Below, in pieces: positions 27,235 through 38,095 of a DNA stretch of 64,000 bases (positions within the stretch are counted from its first letter, which is position 1; the number at the start of each line of letters is the position of its first letter). This DNA comes from Pseudomonas iranensis (GTDB lineage: Bacteria; Pseudomonadota; Gammaproteobacteria; Pseudomonadales; Pseudomonadaceae): NCBI RefSeq assembly GCF_014268585.2, contig NZ_CP077092.1:3906001-3970000 (forward strand), given 5' to 3'. The position numbers were made by a program, and so were the translations under genes. The notes beneath the pieces are model-generated. The model ran no database searches. It was not told where the DNA came from and saw nothing but the letters and a program-made list of their open reading frames with translations.

Positions 27235-28479
27235 TCAGTCGACCCTGGACAGACGCGTTAGCCACTCGCGGCCCTTGAGCATGCCGTGCCAGTAGAACCA
27301 CGGCAGCAGCGTCGCCTTCAGCCACCACGCCGAACGGCGGGCCACGGTCGGGTCCAGCGGGAAAGTCGGCAGCAGTTTGCCGCCATAGCCGAACTCGGCG
27401 AGGATCACCTTGCCCTTCTCCACCGTCAGCGGGCACGAGCCGTAGCCGTCGTACTTTAGCGGCAGCGGCTGTTGTTTGCGCGCGGCCAGCAGGTTCTGTG
27501 CAACGACGACCACCTGCTTGCGCACCGCTGCGGCGGTTTTCGCGTTGCTGGTGCCGCAGATATCGCCCAGCGCGAACACCTCGCGATAGCGCGGATGCTG
27601 CAAGCTGTGCGGATCGACTTCGCACCAACCGCCGGCATCGGCCAGCGCACTCTGGGCGATGAAATCCGGCGCGACTTGTGGCGGCACGACGTGCAGCAGA
27701 TCGAAGGTTTTCGCGACCCGGCTGACATTGCCGTCGGCGTCCTTGACGTCAAACCACGCGATTTTCGCCGGGCCATCGACCTTGACCAGATTCGAGTTGA
27801 ACGCCAGTTGCGCGTCGTACTGTTCGATGTACTTCATCAACGGCGGCACGAAGGTCGGCACGCCAAACAGCGCAGTGCCAGCGAGATTGAATTCGACGTT
27901 GATGTCTTTCAGCACGGCGGATTTGCGCCAGTAATCGCAAGACAGATACAGGGCCTTCTGCGGTGCGCCGGCGCATTTGATCGGCATCGCTGGCTGGGTG
28001 AACAGCGCCCGGCCGTCGCGCAGTTTCTGCACTTGATCCCAGGTGTACTGGGCGTGTTGATAGCTGTAGTTGGAGGTGACGCCGTGCTGACCGAGGCTTT
28101 CCTGCAAGCCTTCGATTTTCTCCCAGGCCAGGCGCAGGCCGGGGCAGACGATCAGGTTCTGATAGCTGACGGTGCGTTGGTCGTCGAGGGTGAGTTGGCG
28201 GCTTTGCGGGTCGATGGCGCTGACGCTGGCCTGAATCCACGTTGCCTGACGTGGCATGACTTGGCTCATCGGCCTGACGGTGTCTTTCACATCAAACGCA
28301 CCACCACCGACCAGCGTCCACGCCGGTTGATAGTAATGCTGTGAACTCGGTTCGATCACGGTGACTTTGAGCTGCGGGTCACGCTTGAGCAGGCTGGCAA
28401 CAAAACCGATGCCGGCCGTGCCGCCGCCGATGACCACGATGTCCGCACTGATGGATGGGCCCCAGTGTTGATCGTTCAT
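27235..28479 (-). CDS. sqr: Sulfide:quinone oxidoreductase-like flavoprotein (type II-like)
   Basis: 414-residue FAD protein: ADIVVIGGGTAGIGF (12-26) binds FAD, and Cys169 (PIKCAGAPQK) and Cys349 (YGSCPLTV) are placed like the two redox cysteines of SQRDL-type enzymes. It oxidises H2S to persulfide and passes electrons to ubiquinone at the membrane. Start taken at MNDQHWG behind AAAAGGAACA. It sits between bigR and the TauE exporter. Confidence 0.87.
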   Translation of the reverse strand: MNDQHWGPSISADIVVIGGGTAGIGFVASLLKRDPQLKVTVIEPSSQHYYQPAWTLVGGGAFDVKDTVRPMSQVMPRQATWIQASVSAIDPQSRQLTLDDQRTVSYQNLIVCPGLRLAWEKIEGLQESLGQHGVTSNYSYQHAQYTWDQVQKLRDGRALFTQPAMPIKCAGAPQKALYLSCDYWRKSAVLKDINVEFNLAGTALFGVPTFVPPLMKYIEQYDAQLAFNSNLVKVDGPAKIAWFDVKDADGNVSRVAKTFDLLHVVPPQVAPDFIAQSALADAGGWCEVDPHSLQHPRYREVFALGDICGTSNAKTAAAVRKQVVVVAQNLLAARKQQPLPLKYDGYGSCPLTVEKGKVILAEFGYGGKLLPTFPLDPTVARRSAWWLKATLLPWFYWHGMLKGREWLTRLSRVD

Positions 28480-28531
28480 TGCTTGTTCCTTTTGCTGCAC
28501 GCAAGGTTTTTTTTGGCTCACCACAACAACT

Positions 28532-28622
28532 AATGTGGGAGCGAGCCTGCTCGCGAAAGCGGTGGCTCAGTCAACTATTTGTCGGCTGACACGCCGCCTT
28601 CGCGAGCAGGCTCGCTCCCACA
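28532..28622. repeat. REP doublet between bigR and sqr
   Basis: Inverted cores at 28534-28558 and 28599-28621. It interrupts the bigR-sqr series and may weaken read-through. Confidence 0.9.
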
Positions 28623-28646
28623 AGAGGTGTTTGTAAGGGCTGGCAT

Positions 28647-28988
28647 TTATGGCTGTTCCCAGCTCTTGAGTACCGCTCCGCAATACAACCCCGACAGGGT
28701 TTTCATCACCTGGATCACTTCGTGACTGGCCAGGCCGTAGAAAATGTATTTGCCTTCGCGGCGGGTCGCGACCAGCCCTTCGTCGCGCAAGATGCCCAGT
28801 TGCTGGGACAGCGTCGGCTGGCGTACGCCGGTCATTTTTTCCAGCTCGCCGACGTTGCGTTCGCCCTGGGTCAGTTGACAGAGAATCAACAGACGATCCT
28901 CATTGGCCAGGGCTTTGAGCAAGGCGCAGGCTTTGGACGCCGAGGCGCGCAGTTGGGCGACTTCACATTCGGTCAGACTGGATTGCAT
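28647..28988 (-). CDS. bigR: ArsR-family persulfide-sensing repressor (BigR/SqrR type)
   Basis: 113-residue winged-helix regulator with LANEDRLLILCQL and the recognition helix TGVRQPTLSQQLGILRDEGLV. Two cysteines (Cys37 and Cys103 with this start) are 66 residues apart, exactly as in BigR (42/108) and SqrR (41/107), where they form the persulfide-dependent disulfide or tetrasulfide that releases DNA. No metal-binding ArsR box is visible. A GTG two codons upstream is an alternative start. Confidence 0.88.
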   Translation of the reverse strand: MQSSLTECEVAQLRASASKACALLKALANEDRLLILCQLTQGERNVGELEKMTGVRQPTLSQQLGILRDEGLVATRREGKYIFYGLASHEVIQVMKTLSGLYCGAVLKSWEQP

Positions 28989-29000
28989 TTGCACGAGGCC

Positions 29001-29051
29001 TTGAAGGTCACTTAAGCTGCGAACATTATGTTTTTACATAAACTGTTGCAA
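29001..29051. promoter_or_regulatory. Overlapping divergent bigR/blh promoters with BigR operator
   Basis: A perfect inverted repeat TTATGT-TTTT-ACATAA (29026-29041) overlaps both predicted -10 boxes: plus strand TTGAAG (29001-29006), 17 bases, CATTAT (29024-29029); minus strand TTGCAA (29051-29046), 17 bases, TAATGT (29028-29023). One bound repressor would block both directions. Confidence 0.68.
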
Positions 29052-29080
29052 CCCGAAATTCCCCAGCACAGGTTTTCGCC

Positions 29081-29944
29081 ATGCCCGCCCAGATTGAAGC
29101 GTTCCTCGACCCCGCCTCCTCGACCTACAGCTACGTGGTCTATGAAGCCGACGGCGGCCAGTGCGCGATCGTCGACCCGGTGCTCGACTATGATGGCGCC
29201 GCCGGGCGCACCGGCACGGCGCAGGCGGACAAGATCATCGCTTTCGTGCGTGCGCACCGGCTGCAAGTGCAATGGCTGCTGGAAACCCACGCCCACGCCG
29301 ATCACCTGTCTGCCGCGCCGTACCTGCGTCGAGAACTGGGCGGCAAGATCGCCATCGGTGAGTCGATCAGCAAAGTGCAGAATGTGTTCAAGGCGCTGTT
29401 CAATCTGGAGCCGGAATTTTGCGTCGATGGCTCGCAGTTCGATCATCTGTTTGCACCGAACGAATCGTTCATGATCGGCAATCTCAAGGCCACCGCCCTG
29501 CACGTCCCCGGCCATACGCCAGCGGACATGGCGTACCTGATCGACGGCGAACAGATCCTCGTCGGCGACACGCTGTTCATGCCCGACGTCGGCACGGCGC
29601 GCTGTGATTTCCCCGGCGGCAACGCGCAGCAATTGTTCAAGTCGATCCAGAAGCTGCTGGCTTTTCCGGCCAGCGTGAAGCTCTACGTCTGCCACGACTA
29701 CCCGCCCGAGGGCCGCGCGTCACAGTGCCAGACCACTGTCGGCGAACAGCGCAAAAGCAATATTCATGTGCATGACGGGATTGATGAAGCGGCTTTCGTC
29801 GAGATGCGCACGACACGTGACGCTGGGTTAGGCATGCCGACGTTGCTGCTGCCGGCGATTCAGGTGAATGTGCGGGCGGGGAATATGCCGGCGCCTGAGG
29901 GGAATGGCGTGGTTTACCTGAAAATTCCGCTCAACAAACTCTGA
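29081..29944 (+). CDS. blh: Blh/ETHE1-like persulfide dioxygenase (metallo-beta-lactamase fold)
   Basis: 287 residues. The metal motif THAHADHL (His70, His72, Asp74, His75), LHVPGHTPADMAYL, LVGDTLFMPDVGTARCDFPGG and VCHDYPP are those of the ETHE1/Blh persulfide dioxygenase group. It oxidises glutathione persulfide to sulfite, which the neighbouring exporter could remove. It is divergent from bigR. Confidence 0.87.
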   Translation: MPAQIEAFLDPASSTYSYVVYEADGGQCAIVDPVLDYDGAAGRTGTAQADKIIAFVRAHRLQVQWLLETHAHADHLSAAPYLRRELGGKIAIGESISKVQNVFKALFNLEPEFCVDGSQFDHLFAPNESFMIGNLKATALHVPGHTPADMAYLIDGEQILVGDTLFMPDVGTARCDFPGGNAQQLFKSIQKLLAFPASVKLYVCHDYPPEGRASQCQTTVGEQRKSNIHVHDGIDEAAFVEMRTTRDAGLGMPTLLLPAIQVNVRAGNMPAPEGNGVVYLKIPLNKL

Positions 29945-29969
29945 CCCCTAGTCAGGCGCCCTAAGTCTG

Positions 29970-30082
29970 ATCGTTCCCACGCTCTGCGTGGGAATGCATC
30001 CCGTGACGCTCTGCGTCACTTCTTGAGGCGGAACGCGGAGCGTCCCTGGCGGCATTCCTTTGCTGCGCGTGGGAACGGTCGG
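29970..30082. repeat. GTTCCCACGCTCTGCGTGGGAA repeat block
   Basis: Tandem palindromes GTTCCCACGC/GCGTGGGAA and GACGCTCTGCGTC, then a diverged GCGTGGGAACG end. Same family as at 3.2 kb. It lies between convergent blh and bkdR. Confidence 0.75.
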
Positions 30083-30111
30083 CGTCGGCGGGTCGGGTGC
30101 ATCAGGTCAGG

Positions 30112-30600
30112 TTATGCGCCCAGGGTCAACCCATTCGCCGGCAATGGCAACGCCGTCTTGTAGCGCACCTGCTTCAGCGCAAAGCTGGAGCGGATGTTCG
30201 CCACACCCGGCACCTTGGTCAGAAAATCCATCATGAAGCGTTCCAGCGACTGAATGCTCGGCACCAGCACGCGAATCAGATAATCCGGATCACCCGCCAT
30301 CAAGTAGCACTCCATCACCTCAGGCCGATCGGAAATCGCTTCCTCGAAATGCTGCAACGCCTCCTCTACCTGCTTTTCCAGGCTGACGTGAATGAACACG
30401 TTCACGTGCAGCCCCAGCAGATCGGCATCCAGCAGCGTGACCTGCTCGCGAATCAAGCCCAATTCTTCCATGGCCTTGACCCGGTTGAAGCACGGCGTCG
30501 GCGACAGGTTCACCGAGCGAGCGAGGTCGGCGTTGGTGATGCGCGCGTTCTCCTGAAGGCTGTTGAGAATGCCGATGTCGGTACGGTCCAGTTTGCGCAT
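30112..30600 (-). CDS. bkdR: Lrp/AsnC-type regulator of the bkd operon
   Basis: 162-residue Lrp-family regulator. The AsnC helix-turn-helix is at residues 1-60 ([34 protein letters not shown]) and the RAM ligand-binding domain follows ([13 protein letters not shown]). Divergent from bkdA1, as in P. putida where BkdR activates the operon in response to branched-chain amino acids. Confidence 0.92.
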   Translation of the reverse strand: MRKLDRTDIGILNSLQENARITNADLARSVNLSPTPCFNRVKAMEELGLIREQVTLLDADLLGLHVNVFIHVSLEKQVEEALQHFEEAISDRPEVMECYLMAGDPDYLIRVLVPSIQSLERFMMDFLTKVPGVANIRSSFALKQVRYKTALPLPANGLTLGA

Positions 30601-32020
<1,420 letters not shown>

Positions 32021-32021
32021 C

Positions 32022-33080
32022 ATGAACGATCACAACAACAATATTCAGTTGGAAACCGCCATGACCACGACCACCATGACCATGATCCAGGCCCTGCGCT
32101 CGGCCATGGATGTGATGCTTGAGCGTGATGACAACGTCGTCGTGTTCGGTCAGGACGTCGGCTACTTCGGCGGCGTGTTCCGCTGCACCGAAGGCCTGCA
32201 GACCAAGTACGGCACCTCGCGGGTGTTCGACGCGCCGATCTCGGAAAGCGGCATCGTCGGCGTGGCCGTCGGCATGGGCGCCTACGGTTTGCGTCCGGTC
32301 GCCGAAATCCAGTTCGCCGACTACGTCTACCCCGCCTCCGACCAGATCATCTCCGAAGCAGCGCGTCTGCGTTATCGCTCGGCCGGTGAATTCACCGCAC
32401 CGATGACCCTGCGCATGCCTTGCGGCGGCGGCATCTACGGCGGCCAGACCCACAGCCAGAGCATCGAGGCGATGTTCACTCAGGTCTGCGGTCTGCGCAC
32501 GGTCATGCCGTCCAACCCGTACGACGCCAAAGGCCTGCTGATCGCTTCCATCGAAAACGATGACCCGGTGATCTTCCTTGAGCCGAAACGCCTGTACAAC
32601 GGCCCGTTCGATGGCCATCACGACCGCCCGGTAACCCCGTGGTCGAAACACCCGCAAGCCCAGGTGCCGGACGGTTACTACACCGTGCCGCTGGACGTTG
32701 CCGCGATCACTCGTCCGGGCAAGGACGTGACCGTGCTGACCTACGGCACCACGGTATACGTCTCGCAAGTCGCTGCCGAAGAATCCGGCGTCGATGCCGA
32801 AGTTATCGACCTGCGCAGCCTGTGGCCGCTGGACCTGGAAACCATCGTCAAGTCGGTGAAGAAAACCGGCCGCTGCGTGGTGGTTCACGAAGCCACCCGC
32901 ACCTGCGGTTTCGGCGCCGAGCTGGTGTCGCTGGTGCAAGAGCATTGCTTCCATCACCTGGAAGCGCCGATCGAGCGCGTCACCGGTTGGGACACCCCCT
33001 ACCCGCACGCGCAGGAGTGGGCGTATTTCCCAGGGCCGTCCCGAGTGGGCGCGGCGTTGAAACGGGTCATGGAGGTCTGA
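32022..33080 (+). CDS. bkdA2: Branched-chain 2-oxoacid dehydrogenase E1 beta
   Basis: 352 residues from this ATG. The start at codon 14 (MTTTTMTMIQAL, position 32061) would give 339 residues, the length of P. putida BkdA2, and is equally likely. Transketolase-like motifs VVFGQDVGYFGGVFRCTEGL, SESGIVGVAVGMGAYG and RMPCGGGIYGGQTHSQS are present. It pairs with BkdA1 as an alpha2beta2 tetramer. Confidence 0.95.
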   Translation: MNDHNNNIQLETAMTTTTMTMIQALRSAMDVMLERDDNVVVFGQDVGYFGGVFRCTEGLQTKYGTSRVFDAPISESGIVGVAVGMGAYGLRPVAEIQFADYVYPASDQIISEAARLRYRSAGEFTAPMTLRMPCGGGIYGGQTHSQSIEAMFTQVCGLRTVMPSNPYDAKGLLIASIENDDPVIFLEPKRLYNGPFDGHHDRPVTPWSKHPQAQVPDGYYTVPLDVAAITRPGKDVTVLTYGTTVYVSQVAAEESGVDAEVIDLRSLWPLDLETIVKSVKKTGRCVVVHEATRTCGFGAELVSLVQEHCFHHLEAPIERVTGWDTPYPHAQEWAYFPGPSRVGAALKRVMEV

Positions 33081-34355
33081 ATGGGCACGCACGTTATCAA
33101 GATGCCGGACATCGGCGAAGGCATCGCAGAAGTAGAACTGTCGCAGTGGCACGTCAAGGTCGGCGATCTGGTGGTTGAAGATCAGGTGCTGGCGGACGTG
33201 ATGACCGACAAGGCGATGGTCGATATTCCATCGCCGGTACACGGAAAAGTGATAGCGCTCGGTGGTCAGCCGGGTGAAGTGATGGCGGTCGGCAGTGTGC
33301 TGATCAGCATTGAAGTCGAAGGGGCTGGCAACCTTAAAGAGTCCGCCGCGCCCGCGCCGGTCAAAGAAGCACCGGTTGCGCCGAAGGTTGAAGCCGCTGT
33401 CGAAAGCAAACCCGCCGCAGCCGCCGCACCACGTCCGGCTGCCGTTTGCCAAGGCCCGATGGTTGCTCGCGAAGCGGATGAACGCCCGCTCGCATCGCCG
33501 GCCGTGCGCAAACATGCGCTGGATCTGGGTATTCAATTGCGTCTGGTGCGCGGTTCCGGCCCGGCCGGTCGTGTGCTGCACGAAGACCTTGAAGCCTATC
33601 TGGCGCAAGGTCAGTCGAACGCTTCGGCACCGGTTGCCGCCGCGTACGCCCAGCGTAACGACGAAGAACAGATTCAAGTGATCGGCATGCGCCGCAAGAT
33701 TGCCCAGCGCATGCAGGACGCTACTCAGCGTGCCGCGCACTTCAGTTATGTTGAAGAAATCGACGTCACCGCGATCGAAGAACTGCGTGCGCATCTGAAT
33801 GAAAAGCATGGCGCCAGCCGTGGCAAGTTGACCTTGTTGCCGTTCCTCGTTCGCGCGCTGGTCGTCGCCCTGCGCGACTTCCCGCAGATGAACGCCCGTT
33901 ACGACGACGAAGCGCAAGTCATTACGCGCCTGGGCGCGGTGCATGTCGGCGTCGCCACGCAAAGCGATGTCGGCCTGATGGTGCCTGTGGTGCGTCACGC
34001 CGAAGCGCGCAGCCTGTGGGACAGCGCCGCGGAAATTTCGCGTTTGGCCAACGCCGCGCGCAATGGCAAGGCCAGCCGCGATGAGCTGTCCGGTTCGACC
34101 ATTACTCTGACCAGCCTCGGTGCGCTGGGCGGCATTGTCAGCACGCCGGTGCTGAACCTGCCGGAAGTGGCCATTGTCGGCGTGAACAAAATCGTCGAGC
34201 GGCCAATGGTGGTCAAAGGCCAGGTGGTGATCCGCAAGATGATGAACCTCTCCAGCTCCTTCGATCACCGCGTGGTCGACGGCATGGACGCGGCGCTTTT
34301 CATCCAGGCCATTCGTGGCTTGCTCGAACAACCTGCCACTCTGTTTGTGGAGTAA
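33081..34355 (+). CDS. bkdB: Branched-chain 2-oxoacid dehydrogenase E2 (lipoamide acyltransferase)
   Basis: 424 residues: lipoyl domain (1-80) with the lipoylated Lys44 in DKAMVDI, an Ala/Pro-rich linker, the peripheral subunit-binding domain (about 135-172) and the acyltransferase core with the active-site SSFDHRVVDGMDAA. It begins directly after the bkdA2 stop. Forms the 24-meric core of the complex. Confidence 0.95.
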   Translation: MGTHVIKMPDIGEGIAEVELSQWHVKVGDLVVEDQVLADVMTDKAMVDIPSPVHGKVIALGGQPGEVMAVGSVLISIEVEGAGNLKESAAPAPVKEAPVAPKVEAAVESKPAAAAAPRPAAVCQGPMVAREADERPLASPAVRKHALDLGIQLRLVRGSGPAGRVLHEDLEAYLAQGQSNASAPVAAAYAQRNDEEQIQVIGMRRKIAQRMQDATQRAAHFSYVEEIDVTAIEELRAHLNEKHGASRGKLTLLPFLVRALVVALRDFPQMNARYDDEAQVITRLGAVHVGVATQSDVGLMVPVVRHAEARSLWDSAAEISRLANAARNGKASRDELSGSTITLTSLGALGGIVSTPVLNLPEVAIVGVNKIVERPMVVKGQVVIRKMMNLSSSFDHRVVDGMDAALFIQAIRGLLEQPATLFVE

Positions 34356-34361
34356 GCCCGA

Positions 34362-35735
34362 ATGCAATCTCTGAGCACCACCCTGCTGATCATCGGCGGC
34401 GGCCCCGGCGGTTACGTCACGGCAATCCGCGCCGGGCAACTGGGCATCCCGACCATCCTGGTCGAAGGCCAATCGTTGGGCGGCACCTGCCTGAATATCG
34501 GCTGCATTCCGTCGAAAGCGCTGATTCATGTGGCAGAGCAGTTTCATCAGACGCAGCATCACAGCCAGCATTCGGCGTTGGGCATCAGCGTTGCCGCACC
34601 GACCCTGGATATCAGCAAAAGCGTCGAGTGGAAGGACGGCATCGTTGATCGCCTGACCACTGGTGTCGCCGCGCTGCTGAGGAAAAACAAGGTTCAGGTC
34701 ATCAACGGCTGGGCGAAAATCATCGACGGCAAAACCGTGGAAGTCGGCGAAACGCGCATCCAGTGCGAGCACTTGGTACTGGCCACCGGTTCGACCAGCG
34801 TCAACCTGCCGATCCTGCCGATTGGCGGACCGATCATCTCCTCCACCGAAGCGCTGGCGCCGACGTCTGTGCCGAAACGTCTGGTGGTGGTCGGCGGTGG
34901 TTACATCGGCCTGGAGCTGGGCATCGCCTATCGCAAGCTCGGCGCCGAGGTCAGTGTGGTCGAGGCACAGGATCGAATTCTTCCGGCTTACGACGCGGAG
35001 CTGACACAACCGGTGCATGAGGCGCTCAAGCAACTGGGGGTGAAGCTGTACCTCAAACACAGTGTGCTGGGTTTCGACGGCACATTGCAGGTGCGCGATC
35101 CTGAAGGCGAAACCCTCAATCTGGAAACCGATCAGGTACTGGTCGCGGTCGGACGCAAACCCAATACACAGGGATTCAATCTCGAAGCGTTGAATCTGGA
35201 CATGAACGGTTCGGCGATCAAGATCGACAGCGGTTGCCAAACCAGCATGCGCAACGTCTACGCCATTGGCGACGTGAGCGGCGAACCGATGCTGGCCCAC
35301 CGCGCTATGGCTCAGGGCGAAATGGTTGCCGAGCTGATCAGTGGCAAGCGCCGCGAATTCAACCCGACCGCCATCGCCGCCGTGTGCTTTACCGACCCGG
35401 AACTGGTGGTGGTCGGCAAAACTCCGGACGAGGCCAAGGCTGCCGGGCTGGACTGCATCGTTGCAAGCTTCCCGTTCGCCGCCAACGGCCGCGCAATGAC
35501 CCTGGAATCGAAAAGCGGCTTCGTCCGGGTGGTCGCACGTCGTGACAATCATTTGATTGTCGGCTGGCAAGCGGTGGGTGTCGGGGTTTCCGAATTGTCG
35601 ACGGCATTCGCGCAGAGCCTGGAAATGGGCGCGCGCCTGGAAGACATCGGCGGCACCATTCATGCCCACCCGACCTTGGGCGAAGCGGTGCAGGAAGCGG
35701 CGTTGCGGGCGCTGGGGCATGCGCTGCATCTGTGA
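34362..35735 (+). CDS. lpdV: Dihydrolipoamide dehydrogenase of the bkd complex (LPD-Val)
   Basis: 457-residue flavoprotein. FAD motif [13 protein letters not shown] (10-22), redox disulfide Cys43/Cys48 in [16 protein letters not shown] motif [12 protein letters not shown], and the C-terminal His-Glu pair in [15 protein letters not shown]. It reoxidises the lipoyl group. Last gene of the operon, as in P. putida. Confidence 0.95.
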   Translation: MQSLSTTLLIIGGGPGGYVTAIRAGQLGIPTILVEGQSLGGTCLNIGCIPSKALIHVAEQFHQTQHHSQHSALGISVAAPTLDISKSVEWKDGIVDRLTTGVAALLRKNKVQVINGWAKIIDGKTVEVGETRIQCEHLVLATGSTSVNLPILPIGGPIISSTEALAPTSVPKRLVVVGGGYIGLELGIAYRKLGAEVSVVEAQDRILPAYDAELTQPVHEALKQLGVKLYLKHSVLGFDGTLQVRDPEGETLNLETDQVLVAVGRKPNTQGFNLEALNLDMNGSAIKIDSGCQTSMRNVYAIGDVSGEPMLAHRAMAQGEMVAELISGKRREFNPTAIAAVCFTDPELVVVGKTPDEAKAAGLDCIVASFPFAANGRAMTLESKSGFVRVVARRDNHLIVGWQAVGVGVSELSTAFAQSLEMGARLEDIGGTIHAHPTLGEAVQEAALRALGHALHL

Positions 35736-35755
35736 CAGATGCAGCCGAATGCCGC

Positions 35756-35882
35756 TGTGGCGAGGGGATTTATCCCCGCTGGGTTGCGCAGCAACCGCAA
35801 AATCGGCCACCGCCGAACGTCAGATATCTGAGCCAAAGGGGCCGCTTCGCAGCCCAGCGGGGATAAATCCCCTCGCCACAAG
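35756..35882. repeat. Inverted TGTGGCGAGGGGATTTATCCCC repeat pair
   Basis: Long inverted arms (about 35756-35785 and 35852-35881) of the same family as at 14.6 kb, between lpdV and ilvE. It could form a large cruciform or transcript-end hairpin. Confidence 0.85.
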
Positions 35883-35980
35883 CTGCGAAACCGCTCAAGA
35901 ATGAAGTATTGTTGTGCCCATCCAAAAAAACGTCAGAAGCCTTGAACCGTTTCGGCGGTTGTTCAGTGATAGAGGGTGTC

Positions 35981-37000
35981 ATGGGTAACGAAAGCATCAA
36001 TTGGGACAAGCTGGGTTTTGACTACATCAAGACCGACAAGCGCTATCTGTCGTACTTTCGCGATGGCGAGTGGGACAAAGGCACCCTGACCGAAGATAAC
36101 GTCCTGCACATCAGCGAAGGCTCCACTGCCCTTCACTACGGTCAGCAGTGCTTCGAAGGCATGAAGGCCTATCGCTGCAAGGACGGCTCGATCAACCTGT
36201 TCCGCCCGGACCAGAACGCCCTGCGCATGCAACGCAGCTGCGCGCGTCTGCTGATGCCGACGGTCGACACCGAGCAGTTCATCGAAGCCTGCAAAGCCGT
36301 GGTTCGCGCCAACGAGCGTTTCATCCCGCCGTACGGCACCGGCGGCGCGCTGTACCTGCGCCCGTTCGTGATCGGCGTCGGTGACAACATCGGCGTACGC
36401 ACTGCGCCCGAGTTCATCTTTTCGATCTTCTGCATCCCGGTCGGCGCCTACTTCAAGGGCGGCCTGACTCCGCACAACTTCCAGATCTCCAGCTACGACC
36501 GCGCGGCGCCGCAAGGCACCGGCGCGGCCAAGGTCGGTGGCAACTACGCCGCCAGCCTGATGCCGGGTTCGAAAGCCAAGAAAGCCAACTTCGCCGACGC
36601 GATCTACCTCGATCCGATGACCCACACCAAGATCGAGGAAGTCGGTTCGGCCAACTTCTTCGGAATCACTCACGACAACAAGTTCGTCACCCCGAACTCG
36701 CCATCGGTCCTGCCAGGCATCACCCGCCTGTCGCTGATCGAACTGGCCAAATCGCGTCTGGGCCTGGAAGTGGTTGAAGGCGACGTGCTGATCGACAAGC
36801 TGTCGGACTTCAAGGAAGCCGGTGCCTGCGGTACCGCTGCGGTGATCACGCCGATCGGTGGCATCAGCTACAACGATCACCTGCATGTGTTCCACAGCGA
36901 AACCGAGGTAGGCCCGGTGACCCAGCAGCTCTACAAAGAGCTGACTGGCGTGCAGACCGGCGACATCGAAGCGCCAGCGGGCTGGATTGTCAAGGTTTGA
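35981..37000 (+). CDS. ilvE: Branched-chain amino-acid aminotransferase
   Basis: 339 residues, PLP fold type IV. AAKVGGNYAASL contains the PLP lysine (Lys184); GGALYLRPFVIG and EVGSANFFGI are group-II BCAT signatures. Start chosen at MGNESINWD behind AGAGGG; the upstream in-frame codons are not family-like. It makes or removes Val, Leu and Ile, so it feeds the adjacent bkd pathway with 2-oxoacids. Confidence 0.92.
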   Translation: MGNESINWDKLGFDYIKTDKRYLSYFRDGEWDKGTLTEDNVLHISEGSTALHYGQQCFEGMKAYRCKDGSINLFRPDQNALRMQRSCARLLMPTVDTEQFIEACKAVVRANERFIPPYGTGGALYLRPFVIGVGDNIGVRTAPEFIFSIFCIPVGAYFKGGLTPHNFQISSYDRAAPQGTGAAKVGGNYAASLMPGSKAKKANFADAIYLDPMTHTKIEEVGSANFFGITHDNKFVTPNSPSVLPGITRLSLIELAKSRLGLEVVEGDVLIDKLSDFKEAGACGTAAVITPIGGISYNDHLHVFHSETEVGPVTQQLYKELTGVQTGDIEAPAGWIVKV

Positions 37001-37020
37001 TCTGACGACTGCTGATGCAC

Positions 37021-37058
37021 AAAAGCCCTCCACCGAGTGATTGGTGGGGGGCTTTTTT
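37021..37058 (+). terminator. Rho-independent terminator after ilvE
   Basis: AAAAGCCCTCCACC/GGTGGGGGGCTTTT stem (one G-T pair) with an eight-base loop and a six-T tail, 20 bases after the ilvE stop. Confidence 0.88.
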
Positions 37059-37103
37059 GATTGTGGTTGTTGGTTTTTTTTGTGTAAGGCTGGAGATCTT
37101 TTC

Positions 37104-37266
37104 CCCCTCACCCCAGCCCTCTCCCCCAGGGGGGCGAGGGGGAAAGGGAGCCGACTTGTGCGCTTTTCAAAAATCGCATTCACCTCGGCCATTCAGGTCG
37201 ATGGAGTTCGCAAGAACACCTCGGTCGGCTCCCTCTCCCTCCGGGAGAGGGCTGGGGTGAGGGTAG
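37104..37266. repeat. Inverted pair of CCCTCACCCCAGCCCTCTCCC repeats
   Basis: Copies at about 37106-37146 and 37225-37263 in opposite orientation. The second copy lies inside the 3' end of the next minus-strand gene and is translated there. Confidence 0.85.
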
Positions 37267-38095
37267 GCTTTTCGCTCTTCAAGGCAATCCGTTTACCAAG
37301 TCGATCAGCAATCCCGCTCGCCTGCCCATTCTGCTGCTTGCCCATCCGCGCCTGGGTGATCAATCCCGGTATCAACTCGCCCTCCGGCAGATTCTTCCAG
37401 AACCGCACCGGCAAATGCCCTTGCATGACCTTCGGGTTCAACCGCGCCGGGTTGAAGATGTGGCTGTAGTAGGTCAACCACAAATCGCCGTGGGGGTCGT
37501 CGACGTTCTGTGCCAGTTGCTGCCATTCAATCGGGCATTGCCGCTCGTGAATCAATTGCTCACCGTCGTAGTACACACCATCGCGCGGCGTGGCGATCAA
37601 CCAGCGATGCTGGCCCATGCGCCCGATGAAATGCTCGCTGGCGCTGTGCAGGATGTCATGGGCCGGTTCGTGCCACGCCACATATTGTGGACCGGGCTGA
37701 TCCTTCGGCCGCTCGATGAAACGCACAAACGCATGCAGATGATGGGCCTCGCGGCTGACCTGCTTGATGCGCCGCTGCAATTCGCTGCCGAGCTTGTCGC
37801 CGGCCATCATCGCCGTGCGGTCGCCGTGACTGACGCGCCAGAGCACTTCATACAACAGGCTCCAGCGCTGTTCGCCGCGATAGCGCGCCGCTTGTTCGAG
37901 GGTGGCGAGCAGCGCACGGGGAATACGCGCCTGAAACGGCCCCTGCTCTTCGGGCACGTGATCATCACTGGCAAACAGATCGCCAACGCCCTCCACCGCC
38001 CAGCTCACCAGACTCGGATCGATCTCATGGCTGAGCAACCAGCGCGCCTGCTGGCGCCAGGTGTCGAACAGATCGTCACAATCGAGACTGATCAT
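37193..38095 (-). CDS. TIGR03915-type putative DNA repair protein
   Basis: 300 residues. It resembles the family (DUF4130-like) that always accompanies the radical-SAM TIGR03916 protein, here 5'-adjacent with an ATGA overlap, which also fixes the start. WHEPAHDILHSASEHFIGRMG and YYSHIFNPARLNPKVM look conserved. No uracil-DNA-glycosylase domain is fused, unlike some relatives. The last 25 or so residues (LTPALSRRERE...) are encoded by a repeat element, so the natural C-terminus has been replaced or extended. Biochemical role unknown. Confidence 0.75.
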   Translation of the reverse strand: MISLDCDDLFDTWRQQARWLLSHEIDPSLVSWAVEGVGDLFASDDHVPEEQGPFQARIPRALLATLEQAARYRGEQRWSLLYEVLWRVSHGDRTAMMAGDKLGSELQRRIKQVSREAHHLHAFVRFIERPKDQPGPQYVAWHEPAHDILHSASEHFIGRMGQHRWLIATPRDGVYYDGEQLIHERQCPIEWQQLAQNVDDPHGDLWLTYYSHIFNPARLNPKVMQGHLPVRFWKNLPEGELIPGLITQARMGKQQNGQASGIADRLGKRIALKSEKPTLTPALSRREREPTEVFLRTPST

